Shown piece after piece: positions 1-11,272 of a stretch of DNA of 64,000 nucleotides. How positions within the stretch are numbered: the first letter of the stretch is position 1; each line of letters begins with the position of its first letter. The stretch comes from Moniliella sp. 'wahieum'. Taxonomy: Eukaryota > Basidiomycota > Moniliellomycetes > Moniliellales > Moniliellaceae. The translations under genes were made by a program, and so were the position numbers. The stretch covers positions 1 through 64,000 of the forward strand of contig RSEE01000142.1 of NCBI GenBank assembly GCA_003971905.1. Direction: 5' to 3'. A model generated the notes under the pieces. It did no database searches and was not told where the DNA came from. It saw only the letters and a list, made by a program, of their open reading frames with translations.

Positions 1-25
1 CCCTAACCTAACCCTAACCCTAGGG
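1..25. repeat. Telomere repeat tract (chromosome end)
   Basis: The window opens with about four C-strand repeats of the CCCTAA class, one of them a shortened CCTAA unit. C-rich strand at the left edge is the orientation expected of a left chromosome end. The tract is short, so the sequence probably starts inside the telomere-subtelomere junction. Seen directly; telomere identity follows from the widespread TTAGGG-type fungal repeat. Confidence 0.9.
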
Positions 26-41
26 GAGGGCCGAGGGTAGA

Positions 42-91
42 TAGCGAGCTACCCGAAGGGGAGAGAGTTATGCCGAGGCGATAGCTCGCTA
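42..91. repeat. Telomere-proximal inverted repeat
   Basis: The 10-mer TAGCGAGCTA at 42-51 is the reverse complement of TAGCTCGCTA at 82-91. The latter is the start of the conserved block of the subtelomeric repeat. One inverted copy therefore faces the repeat array just inside the telomere. Confidence 0.6.
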
Positions 92-690
92 CGAAATCGT
101 CCGCTCTATGCAGCATATGCCCTCCGTTTTCCCATCCGACGCCCCGTTCAAAAGTTACACCCACCCCACCCTAACCCTCACCCCCCTCACCCACCCCACC
201 CTAACCCTCACCCCCCTCACCCACCACCATGCTGACACACCCCCCGACACACCACCATGCCTGACACACCCCCCCGATGGCCTCGACGATAGCTCGCTAC
301 GAAATCGTCCGCTCTATGCAGCATATGGCCTCAGATTCCCATCCGACGCACCGTTGAGAAGTTACACCCACCCATCCCTAACCCTACCCACCCCGACCCA
401 CAACACCCACCCTCCGATGGCCTCGACGATAGCTCGCTACGAAATCGTCCGCTCGTTGCAGCATATGGCCTCCGTTTTCCATTGGACCACCCGTTCAAAA
501 GTTACACCCACCATGCCTAACCCTACCACCCCAGCCCACCACCCACACCCTCGATGGCCTCGACGATAGCTCGCTATAAAATCGTCCGCTCGTTGCAGCA
601 TATGGCCTCCGTTTTTCCATTGGACGCACCGTTGAGAAGTTACACCCCCCATCCCTAACCCTACCCACCCCGACCCAACCCTGGGGTGCC
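79..690. repeat. Subtelomeric tandem repeat, four copies
   Basis: Four diverged copies begin with CGATAGCTCGCT at 79, 287, 427 and 564, giving spacings of about 208, 140 and 137 bp. Each has a conserved head (followed by CGTCCGCTC and GCAGCATATG blocks), a variable C-rich middle, and stretches resembling CCCTAACCC telomere repeats. Spacing differs mostly in the C-rich telomere-like part. Open frames across it come from repeat structure and are not genes. Confidence 0.85.
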
Positions 691-1064
691 ACGTTGTTAA
701 ACGAGGCAACAGACCTTGGGGGGCGGGCAATGCCAGCCGGGGTGGGGTGGTGGTGGTAAGAAACCAACCAGATCAATCGCCAGGCCACCGCATTCAACCG
801 CCGCTGGCTAACCCTACTATTTGAATTGCACCGATGCATGCGCGGCCGGCGCGGTCAGACAGAGCTTGTACGATTTTCACCAACCGGGCTCGCTTTTTTT
901 CACCTAGTCGTTTTTGGAACAAGGTGGGTGCCGATTTCAAATTGAAAATCACCAATTGATGCTGACAACATATGTCTAGGATTAACGAGACTCCCACTGT
1001 CCCTCACTGGTCAAAAGATCCGTCGCAGCCCTGATTGAAGCAACAAATAATCGGCACATCTGCT

Positions 1065-1092
1065 CCCCCCTCTCTCTTCGGAGAGAGGGGGG
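1065..1092. other. Perfect 12-bp hairpin with TTCG loop
   Basis: Six C then TCTCTC, the loop TTCG, then GAGAGA and six G: a perfect 12-bp stem with a 4-nt loop. As RNA, the UUCG tetraloop class is unusually stable, although the closing pair here is C-G as in the classical cUUCGg loop. No flanking gene explains it, and no T-run follows on the plus strand. Confidence 0.75.
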
Positions 1093-3579
1093 CTTTGTGT
1101 CCCCAAAGACAACCCTACCGAACCATACAGCAAATTCACTTTGATCCCCTCATCATTCCCCTCCTGTAAATCTCGGTCACGGAACCCTCTTGTAAGATTC
1201 CGACTTGTCGATGTACTGACTCTCCTGCCACTTGCGCGTGTGCTGACCCGTGCAGATACTAACTTGTGCATATACTGTTAAGGAAAGTAACCCGGGCACT
1301 ATCTTCGGGACTAGCACCGGAGTTGTGTTTAATTTCCCTTGCAGCACCGGCACCAGACTTCTCTCGCCCTCCTACAGACCAATGCATGCTCTCATATCTC
1401 TCCTTAATCTGCCACTACCCCTATCCGCGGCCATAGAACTGTGAATTCACCGCATCTCGGCCGATATAAGAAGGTCACCGAAAGATCTCGCCCATGCATA
1501 CAGTCATTATATACCGCAGTAAAAGAGGTACATGTGGGAATTTCGGTGCCGCCATTCTTTTTTGCCACCTACCCCTCTCCAGCTGCGCCCCGCACCTTCT
1601 GTGACTGCCACACGCAGTCCCCGTCCAGCGCTCCCTTCCGTACTAAGACACCCCGTCCCCACCGCCCACTGCCAATGAGCAGCTACATCTCATAGCACTC
1701 CCAACTTTGCATGCTCGCCCCTTCCGAACGAACACCGCCCCCCGTAGCCACGCTATCCTGCTCCTAGCGTCACTTCGTACTAATACCACTTGGACGTAGC
1801 ACCAGCCATACTGGAGCCATCCTGTTCTTCCCTTGTTAATGGTGTGGCTACGGATATATTCCAAACACTTGTCTCCATGTCATAAACAGATGGCGATGCG
1901 ACTATTGTCATTGTGCGCGTTTTGGGGCCCTCCAATTGTGTGTGTGCAGTGCTGGATACCTTGTCCATGCCTTAATAATGTGGCACGGTGTCGCCGCCGC
2001 TACCAATGATACGCGATTATAGCGACACCTATGCATGGTATGTCTGCACCGCAGCGCACGTGCGTTTTAACGACGCTCACTTGCCCCATCTATGCCTCAG
2101 ATTATCCCCACCGGCATGGGGCGCGTGCTAGCGTGAGAAAAGGCAGGCACTGCTCTACTTGAGGATGGGCATCCGCCTTCGCAAGGAACGTGCGCCCACC
2201 ACTCTCTCTTTGGCGGGGTCTGTACAGAAGGTCCTGGCTGGGCTTGGCCAGGAAGGGACGTGATGCCAATACAGTGTCCGAGATCCACCCACTTGATTCA
2301 GCGACTAAGCGCCATCTCTGGGTGGTAGCAAGTTGCGCCTGGCCAGTACGGCGGGGACCTTTTGGAGCCACATTTGCATCGTGCAGGGTTAGAAGACACC
2401 TCCCACTCACCTGGCGCTGGACCCAGACGTCGTGTGCGACCCTTTAGCCCCATCCAAGATCTTGCGGGGAACGGATCACCGAACGCCAGGAACTTCAGCA
2501 CAGCACACAAGTCGTGCTCACTTCGATGCGTCCGTCCAACGCGAGTAGTTCCCTACGTACTCATGGGTGCAGCGTCTTTTTTGTGCCGCGTACATATGGT
2601 CTGCTTGGTTCCCTATCCGCCAGATGGACAGAGCCCCTGCATATCGGTAGCGCCCCATGGGTACCGGCACTTACCATTTCTCAACGCGGCCGGCGATGTG
2701 GGCGACGAAGCAACCTGGATCCCTTTGTTGCGTCGAATGCTGGAGGGCCCCACTGGGACTATCTAGGCCAGCTTTCAGTGGAAATAATGGTGGTGGTTTC
2801 TCGTCTGATTGGTAGTTGTGAGATCTAGACCCTATAGTTACCGCGCGAATGCCAGCAGGCCACGTGTTCACCTCCTGCCCCATGGCTTGTACAGCCCTCT
2901 TCGCCACCACCTCTCCTTCCCATTCCCTTACCTCTCGCTCACCTCGTTACTTGATTATCACTCGCGGATAGCTCTTACTTGAGAAACTATTATAGGCAGT
3001 GTCTCCCAGGTCAGAGAGTCTTTAGACGTCGCTACAGTGGTCCACACAAAATGGGAGAGTCTCGGTGACTGTGACGTGCGAACCCTGGCTGTCAGGCCAG
3101 CGCAGCGCGAAGAGGCGAGCATTGGCCGCCGGGCCGGCAGCACCTCTACCCACGTCCGTTTTCTCGCTCCCACAATATGGCTTTGACTCGCGCCTCCGAC
3201 GAAAAAGGAATGAGGAGTGAGCGAATGAGAAGAGACTTATTGACTCGCAACCCCCGACGTTCGAAGAAAGTCGGGGGGGCGTGTGAGCAAAAACCCACTT
3301 GGATAGTATGCCTAAAGACTGAAGGAAGGAGGATCGTGCCAATTATCCAGTCCCCGCTCCAAGGTTGGTCGGCACGGCGTGGGCCTAACGCCGATGGTAT
3401 GCGCAATGACCGAAGAAGAAGAAAAGGGCGTACCTCTTCATTGCTTTAACGTGGCAAGGAGAGATGCGCGCTCGGGGAAACATGCACTTCTTCACCTCCT
3501 CCTCAGATGTGAGAGGGAGGGAAGCCGTTCCTTTAACCGGAGAACGTTGAGCGTCGGACCACATCTGGGTTAATACTCT

Positions 3580-3643
3580 CAGTTTGGTTCGATTCTAGTT
3601 TGGTTCGGTCCTAGTCTGGTTCTGTCCTAGTTTGGCTTGAACT
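3580..3643. repeat. 16-bp minisatellite, four units
   Basis: Four consecutive diverged 16-bp units follow the pattern TAGTTTGGTTCGGTCC. The unit contains GGTTCG, which mimics a tRNA B-box, but no tRNA fold is present. Confidence 0.7.
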
Positions 3644-4101
3644 GCTTTATGGGCAAACCGACTTCGTGGTCTAACCTGCATGGTTCTTTTGTTTGGGTTA
3701 CCTTTCTTTTTTTCCCTACTTTGCGTATAAGTAGGATGACCCCTCGCGGGTACAATGCTATTCTTCACCACAGCCACCCTGTTTGCCTTACCTGATGGTA
3801 TAGACTCCGCTTCTTCATAGCATGCTTGATGAGGAGATGCGTGGTGTCATGGGCGAAGACCCGGCTGGCACATATGCGCTCCCTTCGCTTTCCGAGGCTA
3901 GACGCCAGGTTGTTCATCGAATGTGCGCCGATCTCAGCTGAGGCCAGCAATATAGGCTCCCAAATCGAACCCATTCCGATCGTGGCTAGCCAGACCACCA
4001 GCACGATCACCAGTTCTAGATACCCGCGCTTCAATTGTCGCATCTTGCCCAAGTGGGTCGGTAACCACCGCGTGGCCACCCAATTGTCAGTATTCTCTTT
4101 T

Positions 4102-4680
4102 GCGACAATAGTCGCCCCCTGCCCGTTAACCTTGCATTCTAGGCTGGCCGTGTGGCAATCCCCCCCTCCCACCTGTTCTTCACTGTCCCTTTTCTTCACC
4201 TATCGCGTCGTTTCCCTTCTAGTCCCTGTCTGTATGCAATATGATTTGTAGTTTTCCCCCACGGCCATTGGCGTTCCTCTACTGTCCTCCAATTCATCAA
4301 CTCAGGACAGGCAAGACAAGCAACTTCTCCTCTTAGCTGCTCCTCCACTTCTCAACCCCGCTCACCAGCTCCCGCACCTCGCTCTCGGCATCTCATCCAA
4401 TCCATCAGTCGCGTGTGCCCTCCTCGCGCCACGTCGAAAGCCAGTCCGATCGCTGCCACTTTCCGTCCCTGAACCGAAGGCTTCGGACACGTTACAACCA
4501 CCGAAGCTGGTGCTACGCATCCTTGCCACGCTTGCATCCGCCTATACTATACGCCGGGAAGCATCCGCTTGTTCCTATTCAGTAGCCCCGCTCGGATCCA
4601 CCAAATCAGCCCAAGCGCGTAACTACCTGAGTCGACCTTAGGACCTCCTTGAAGGGATTGCATCCTGTATCCAACCCATC
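4102..4680 (+). repeat. Dispersed repeat A, copy 1
   Basis: This stretch is alignable by eye with 12757-13420. Shared landmarks in order are the inverted motif GCGACAATAGTCGC followed by a C-run, a pyrimidine-rich middle ending in TTTTCCCCC, a block around GACACGTTAC, GCTCGGA followed by a CACCAA block, and finally GAGTCGACCT with AAGGGATTG. No protein coding is visible. Internal promoter-like, pyrimidine-rich structure would fit a non-autonomous element or a solo LTR of an old retroelement, but no flanking target duplication was found, so the class is undetermined. Confidence 0.7.
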
Positions 4681-4829
4681 TGCCTCCCATATAATCCTCC
4701 TCCAACTCGCGTGTCATGACAGTAATCGATCGCTGAAGATCCAATATGGGAACGCAGCCCGCCTGACATGTTTGCCATCATGCATGTACTGCGAATATAT
4801 ACGCCGAGCGGCTGTCCGGTATGGAAATG

Positions 4830-4864
4830 ACGCGTGACGCGTGACGCGTGACGAGGGACGAGGT
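4830..4864. repeat. Heptad palindrome array (ACGCGTG)
   Basis: Three exact units of ACGCGTG are followed by two decayed units (ACGAGGG, ACGAGGT), period 7. The core ACGCGT is a perfect 6-bp palindrome. It lies about 95 bp upstream of the candidate PIF1 start. Confidence 0.85.
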
Positions 4865-4956
4865 GGATCTGCTAAATTGGCGGGGGGGCGGAACGGGACG
4901 TGTCTCCATTCTGCCTGGTCGCTCCGCCCGGGGGCAGGCGGCCCTTGAGCTACGCG

Positions 4957-7900
4957 ATGAGCTTGCCGCCACCACTGCTGCCTTCCATGGGTCGCCCGCC
5001 ATCGCCCGTCCCATTGCGCTCGCCCGCCACCTCGCACAAGCGCAAGCGCGCTCCATTTCCACCTCCACCACCCCCACCACCATCCCCACCACCTCCAACG
5101 ACGACGACGAGTTTTCCGACGACGGCGTCGACTGGGACGCATGCATGCATCTTTGCCTCTGCCCACTGTCCCCCAACCGTCCCCATTGGCCCCATAGGCA
5201 GCATCCAGCGCACACCCGCCTGCACCTGCCGCTGCACCTGTGGTGCATGGCAGACGTCCCAGCCTCAAAGGGCATCCTCACCTTCTCTCCGCCGCGCGTC
5301 CCCTCCCTCCGCCCCCCGCCCTTCTGCCCTCCCCCAAGCGACGGCGCACCTCTCCTGATCCTCCCCCTCCTTCCCCTCCTCCAGCCACCACCGCCGTCGA
5401 CCCGCCCGCATCCCATCCCACCCGCGGGCTCAATTCCCCTGCCGACGCCGCCCCCACTCCCACACTCCAGTCCCAGACCCAGGCCCAGGATGCGAGGAGC
5501 GTGACCGACGTGGCCAAGGTGACTGTCAACCCCACCGTCCCCACAGGCCCCGCCGCCCCTCCACGCCCTCCATCCCCGCCGTCCCCGCCGTCCCCACCGC
5601 TCTGGCCGCCCCCACCGCTCCCGCAGCCCCCATCGCTTCTGCAACCCCCACCGCCCGCAACCCCACCGCTCCCGCAACCCCCACCGCTCCCGCAACCCCC
5701 ACAGCTCCCGCAGCCGCGCCCGAGCTCTCGCTCGAGCAAAAAGCTGTCCTCCACCTCATCCGCACCCGGCACTCGTTGATGTTCACCGGCGGCGCCGGCA
5801 CGGGCAAGTCGGTGCTGGTGCGTGCGGTGGTGCAGGAGCTGCGCAAGCTCTACCCCTGGCGCGATGCCGTGGCCGTGTGTGCAATGACGGGCTTGGCCGG
5901 GCTGCACATTGGCGGCCAGACGCTGCATGCCTGGGCCGGCGTGGGGCTGGGCAACAAGCCACCAGACCAGCTGGTCCAAACCGTACTCCGAGCACGTGCC
6001 AGTCGCGCGCGCTGGATTGCGGCGCAGGTGTTGGTGGTGGACGAAGTGAGTATGCTTGATGCCGTCTTGTTTGACAAACTTGAGTACGTGGCGCGCGAGG
6101 TGCGCCAGTGCCCCAAGCCGTTTGGCGGGATCCAGTTGGTGTTGGTTGGCGATTTTTACCAGTTGCCGCCAGTCATTACAACGCCCATTTTTTTGGCCGA
6201 CACGATACCCAAATGCGCCTCAAGATCGAGTACCAAGCGCTGTGCCAAACCTACGAGTCGCGCTACGTGTTTGATGCTAAGCGATGGGCGAAGTGTGGCC
6301 GCGCACTGTCATCTTGACCCACGTCTTTCGCCAGGCCGATCCAACGTTTGTGGAAATGCTCGAGCAGACGCGGCGCGGCGCGTTGGAACCCAGCACGATT
6401 TCCAAGTTTTATCGCCTTTCCCGGCCACTACCCGTAGACGATGGCATCATTCCCACCGAACTCTATTCGACACGCTCCCAGGTGGGCGATGCCAACGCCA
6501 GTCGCTTGGCGGCTTTGCCGGGGCCGACGCACCGCTACGTTTCCCAAGACCTAAGTTTTGTCCACGAGCGGCGTAAGCCATACCAGGCCCATTCTTCGGG
6601 AAGTGGACGGCCGGGGGAGGATGGTGCGGGATCGGACCCCGTCAAGGAGTACCTCGACAAGCATTGCATGGCGGCACAACTGGTTGAACTCAAGGAAGGC
6701 GCCCAAGTCATGTTGATCAAGAACTTGGTCAATGGCTTGGTCAATGGCTCGCGCGGCATTGTTACCGGTTTTGTTGATCCATCCAACGGCACCGCCACGC
6801 GCCACGAGTCGGGGGGCTGTATTGGGTCGAATCGGCAAGCAAGGCGGAGCGCCGGACTAGGTTGGTCAAACGCAAAGTCCGCAAAGTGCGACGCGTTTTC
6901 CCCACCGCCCTACCGTTGTTCCGTCTCGTTCTCCTTCCCCTTCAGCTACAGGTACGGTTCTGCTACACCACTAGTACGGTCATTGGTACTGCCACCAGTA
7001 CTGCTACCGCATCTGCTTCGGACGCAGGGGCGGTCGTGGCTACCTTGTCTCGACAGAACCCTACCGATCCCATCGATTTGTCCAGTGAACCGGACCGAGG
7101 TCTCACCACCACGGCTCCTCCCTCCTCCCTGCCCCCGAACCAGCCCGCATGTCGGGTGTAGAACCCAAATCGGGAGCGGGAACAGGAACGGGAAAGGAAC
7201 GGGATCGACGGGCGCATTGTTGACCGGGACCGAGGCAGCAACGGCCATCCCGCTCTCGCCTCACACTCACACCCACACCATACCCATTCCCACACGCATG
7301 CCCAGTACACGGACCACACCACAAGTGGGGCCCACCTTGATCGCACCGATCCCCATCCGCCTATGTCGCCGCAGCGGGATCGGCAGGGCGTACCTGGGAG
7401 TACGAAGAGTACGAGACAGAAGAGGAAGTGGTGGAAGAAGAGCCGCTACGACATATTGAGGTGGCCACCGCTGCTGTAGGCGGAAACAAGGCTGACGAGA
7501 CGCGGCGGCCCGGTGGGGGGGCAGGGGTGGCAGGGTATGCTTTCGCGTGCATCCCGCGGCAGAGGCGGCAGTGGCGTGGGTGGCGGGTGGCGGCGGCAGT
7601 GGGGCGGCAGTGGTAGAGCGGTTGCGACGGGCGTGGTGGGGAGCAATGAGCGGGCATGGAGGGCGTGCAGCCCGGCACACTCTACCCGCTGGTGCGTTTC
7701 GTGACGGGCGCCACGCTACTGGTGGTACCACTGAAATTTGAGGTCGAGTCGTTGGTGGGTGGGGCAGAGGCCAGTCGGGTGCAAGTCCCACTGAGTCTGG
7801 CCTGGTCGCTATCGATCCACAAGGCCCAAGGCCAGACCCTCGATAAGTGCAAAGTCGACCTGAGCCGCGTGTTTGAAAAGGCCCAGGCATACGTTGCCTT

Positions 7901-8000
7901 GTCGCGCGCCCGCTCCCTCGACGGCCTGCAGGTCGAAGGCTTCGACCCGAGCAGCGTCCGTGCCGACCCGCGCGTGCTTGCGTGGGAAGCAGTGTCTTAG
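4957..8000 (+). CDS. PIF1: PIF1-family DNA helicase
   Basis: Superfamily 1B 5'-3' DNA helicase; family members unwind G-quadruplexes and act at telomeres, replication forks and in mitochondria. Motifs in order: Walker A GGAGTGKS (5788-5811), TGLAGLHIGGQTLHAWAG, Walker B DEVSMLD (6040-6060), GDFYQLPP, THVFRQ near 6315, GAQVMLIKNL and NGSRGIV near 6700-6760, then HKAQGQTL (about 7818-7841) and ALSRARS near 7900. The helicase frame is open from 5359; the true start is uncertain, and an ATG at 4957 opens a proline-rich N-terminus in the same frame but is interrupted at 5358. Single-base frame changes occur near the T7 run at 6188 and near 6290. Between 6840 and 7650 the frame is lost in low-complexity sequence that may be an intron or insertion. 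It is the first recognisable gene from the telomere. Confidence 0.85.
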
Positions 8001-9391
8001 CAGGGCCCAATTGGCTCGCTGAGGCCCAGGCGACGTTGAAGCGGGTCGAGGCGGTCCAGCAGTCACTCCAGGCGTCACCCGCGGCGCCAGCCACGCCAAT
8101 GACGACGGCAGCCACAACGGCCACGGGACGACGACGGCGGCGGCGACGACAGCGAATGCGACGACAGCAACGACAGCGAAGGAGACAATGGCCAAGGAGA
8201 CGACAGCGACGACAGCGAAGGCGACGACGACGATGTCCAAGCCGCGGCGCCCGACCGAGATTGCATCTCGGACACGGACGACTAGGCAGAATGGACAGGA
8301 ATGGATTGGATTGGCTTGGCTAAAAGTACCGTTGTCTGTTGGGGAAAGGTAGATCGGAAGATTCGCTTTTCGGCCACTGTCTTCTGCCGCGGGTGCTCGC
8401 ATCGCCCAGGTGGCGAGCCAACACCTCCACCTCCACCTCCACCTCCACCTCCGCCAGCACCACCTTTACATTTTACCTCTGCCACCTCGAGTGCTGCGGC
8501 CACCATGTCGCTCGCTGCGCTGGGCGCTTGCGCCGGCCCGATCTACGCCATTTTTCTCGTCTGTGCCTTCTCCAGGACCGCATCGGCACCCACGCCCATG
8601 CGCGACCCACACCTACGCCTCCGTCACCGATGTCTCCGTCATTGCCCGCTTCCCGCCTGCTCTTTCCCAATGCCATCCAGTGCATGACCAGTGCGCTGTT
8701 CGGTGCCATCTACCTCCTCCCAAGGTGCCGGTGGTGCGCGGCCAGAGCAAGGAATGGCCACAGTAAGTATGATGGCGAGCGGCGCAGTGGGTCTGACTAG
8801 TAAGTAGGGAAGCTATCATATCCTCATGTCACAATTAACACATGTGCCTACTACTCAGATGAAGCGATCGATGAAGGATTACCGATTACCAAACTGTGGC
8901 AGGCTTACAGGCGTACAGGCTTAGTATTCATCTCACCATAACCACTGACCCCACGTACGGCGATGACATTTGCCATATCATAAGCTTCGAGAAGAAAGGA
9001 GCGGTGGAGGGGGGGCACGTGCCAGGCGCCGCAAGGTGGTATCCGTAGTGTGGTGCTATGGGCGGGGGACGCGGTGTGGTGGCAAATGCGAATCTAACAA
9101 AGGGGCAGGCCGTAATGGTGAGATGGAGATGGGAAATGGGAAATGGGGAATGGGAAGGGAAAGCAATGAGTTTTGGACGAAAGCTGGAGGGAAACTGGAG
9201 GAAATAGATGCGCTGGGGCCGGGGGGTGCCGGTAATGTGGAGGGTAAGTTGCGCGCAGTTGTGAAGTGGGAATTAAGAAGGGTAGTAGGGAACGTGGCAG
9301 GAGAGCAGGCGTTGCGAGGAGACAGGGGGAACTTAGGGAGCACGGGGAAGACACAAGACAGACCAAAAAAAGGTCTCGCCAGAGGGGTAGG
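8001..9391. other. Downstream of PIF1: acidic low-complexity and unassigned coding
   Basis: From about 8110 to 8286 one plus frame encodes an Asp/Ser/Gly-rich acidic stretch ending in DCISDTDD and stop. It may be the true C-terminal tail of the helicase in a shifted frame. Around 8504-8763 two overlapping plus frames give hydrophobic segments (GPIYAIFLVCAF, SALFGAIYLLP) and a consensus donor GTAAGT at about 8762, hinting at a small membrane-protein exon. I could not assemble a gene. From 8800 to 9391 nothing is recognised. Confidence 0.35.
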
Positions 9392-11008
9392 TCACTCAGG
9401 AACCCGATTCGATCGAGTTTTGACACCCGGCACAAAGCCCAGCACCACGCCCATTCGTTTGCGGTACATCGGGTCCGACCATGTTAGTGGTAGTGGTACG
9501 GGGGGAGGGGGGGGGGGGGGGGGGTAATAGGCACAGCATGATGCAAAGTGCATTGTAGTATTTGGGAGAGGTGGGTCACTTTTTCCATAATTTGAGCATG
9601 GCCTACCCCGGCGCAAGCTACCACGGATGCGGGGTGGAGCGAAGAGGCAAGCTTCGCTTGGGTTTGATGGGCGTCCGAATTGGGAGAAGGGTGACGGAGC
9701 AAGTGGGGGAGGGAGGGCGGCGCGTTGAGTAAGGGAGGGCCACGCACTGGGATATGCGTTCCTGTGGAGCGGCCTGCGCAGCTGGTGGAGGAGAAGGCAT
9801 GTCTCATCTGGGCTGGGGATGGGGTGGGAGTCGACGCTGAAACTGGTTCGGACGAGCGGGGGCGGTTGCAACAGCTGGGCGGGCAGAGTTGCGGGAACTA
9901 AAGAATAGTGGCTGCACCGTTGATCGCCGAAGGCGCGGCAGCGTGGGGAGGGAAGTGGGCTTCTCGCTGTTGGGCGGGTCACGAGCCGTTGTCGGCTGGG
10001 GCGAGTACGAACAAGGGAAGTGGGGCGAGAGAGGGGTAAGCGGCGAGGGAGCAGGAGCTCTGGGAGGGAAAGGTCCGGATCAGCCAGGGGGGAAGCAAGT
10101 CCGTCGCCCATTCGCAGACCGTTCCATCCAGTAGGGGGCGGCGCCAAGGGGGTGGGCAATGGTCCCGGGCGAGGACCTAGTTTGCGTCGTCCCAGACTCC
10201 GCAGCGGGCGTACGGGTCGCGAGAGCGTGCCCAGCGTGCTCGGACCGACGCCGCAGTTCCATGGGGCGATGCGGGTGAGAGAGGGAGAGGATAATGGGGG
10301 TGAAGAGGCCACGGCTCCCGGAATGGGCGAGGAAAGCGGGAGCAGCAAGGGCAGATCAAAGGGCAATGCAGTGATGGAGGGGCTGCTCGCGACGGGGGGA
10401 GACAAGTCCGAACAGCTCAGTTGGGGAGAAGGGACCATGGAGACGGTTTCACGCCGGAACGCCTCGCCCAAAGAAGCAAGATGATGGGCCAAATTGAGAA
10501 CAGAACTGGAGGGATTGGTGGGGCCAGGTAGGTGGGCGACGGGAGGCGCGTCGTCACTGGGTGAGCAAACCAGTTCTTCCCATCCTTCCCTCTCCAACTC
10601 TGGGGAGGATAAGACGGATGTGGTGTGCTGTCTCTTGTCAGCATCCGGACGGGAAATGGGAGCGGGAAGGAGACGCCTCTTTTCCGAGAGGTCTGCGCTC
10701 GGTGATGATCGGTAGCGACGGGCGACGTGAACGTGTGCCGCTGGCAGGCCTGCTTCTCCAGGAGGTGGTAGGGGGTGGTGAGGCGTGTGGGGACGACAGA
10801 TCAAGGCTTCTACTCTTGCTGTTCTCTTCGGGAGAAGGGGTGGGCGCCCGAGGAGGTCGTCGTGCCCTCCTGAGCTACCCATCAGGAAAGGAGAACGATC
10901 CAATGGCGAAAACAGCCGCCTTCTACTCTCTCCTCCCTGAATGGCGATTGTCCAACCCGTAGCCAAAGTGAAAGAAGAGGAACGGGAGAGGCCGGCGCCC
11001 GCCCGCAC
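9392..11008 (-). CDS. Ser/Pro/Leu-rich hypothetical protein
   Basis: An uninterrupted 538-codon minus-strand frame is rich in Ser, Pro, Leu and Arg, with no domain I recognise. A short helix-like segment (SVLNLAHHLASLGEAF) stands out and the rest looks disordered. It lies directly downstream of the ankyrin-coding stretch on the same strand, and a connecting Ser/Pro-rich frame spans 11059-11487. The simplest reading is the C-terminal part of one large ankyrin protein. In GC-rich DNA long frames also arise by chance, and a poly-G/C run near 9504-9525 lies inside the 3' end, so confidence is modest. Confidence 0.4.
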   Translation of the reverse strand: MRAGAGLSRSSSFTLATGWTIAIQGGESRRRLFSPLDRSPFLMGSSGGHDDLLGRPPLLPKRTARVEALICRPHTPHHPLPPPGEAGLPAAHVHVARRYRSSPSADLSEKRRLLPAPISRPDADKRQHTTSVLSSPELEREGWEELVCSPSDDAPPVAHLPGPTNPSSSVLNLAHHLASLGEAFRRETVSMVPSPQLSCSDLSPPVASSPSITALPFDLPLLLPLSSPIPGAVASSPPLSSPSLTRIAPWNCGVGPSTLGTLSRPVRPLRSLGRRKLGPRPGPLPTPLAPPPTGWNGLRMGDGLASPLADPDLSLPELLLPRRLPLSRPTSLVRTRPSRQRLVTRPTARSPLPSPRCRAFGDQRCSHYSLVPATLPAQLLQPPPLVRTSFSVDSHPIPSPDETCLLLHQLRRPLHRNAYPSAWPSLTQRAALPPPLAPSPFSQFGRPSNPSEACLFAPPRIRGSLRRGRPCSNYGKSDPPLPNTTMHFASCCAYYPPPPPPPPVPLPLTWSDPMYRKRMGVVLGFVPGVKTRSNRVPE

Positions 11009-11272
11009 ATTGCCACGTTTGTAGCGAGGGTCGATGGGAAGCGGGGGATGAGTGGAGATTACTGAGCGAGCGAACCTTGGGGGTGATACGCTCTTTCCAC
11101 GAAGAAGAAACAGACGGCGGGGCCATCTTCTCCAAAGATCGGACGGGAGCGAGTTTGTTGTATCTGGGGGCGGGAGCGTGCCCTGAACCGGAAGGACAGC
11201 TTGGGACGTCCCCGGTAAAGAGGCGAAGGGTATGGAGCGGAGCGGGGGAGGGGGCTGGCAGGCGGGGTGCCT

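Larger units (their letters stand above)
691..4101. other. Subtelomeric region without recognisable gene
   Basis: Both strands hold only short frames with no family resemblance. The composition is mixed, and there are no clear introns or promoter-gene pairings. A hairpin and a 16-bp minisatellite lie inside and are listed separately. Gene absence is my reading; a diverged or decayed gene cannot be excluded. Confidence 0.6.

Noticed and set aside
3580-3643. tRNA-like B-box GGTTCGATTC
   Set aside because: The motif recurs every 16 bp as part of a minisatellite and no cloverleaf or A-box fits.
4714-5979. Long Gly/Arg-rich minus-strand frames
   Set aside because: Antisense of the proline-rich PIF1 N-terminus; low complexity only.
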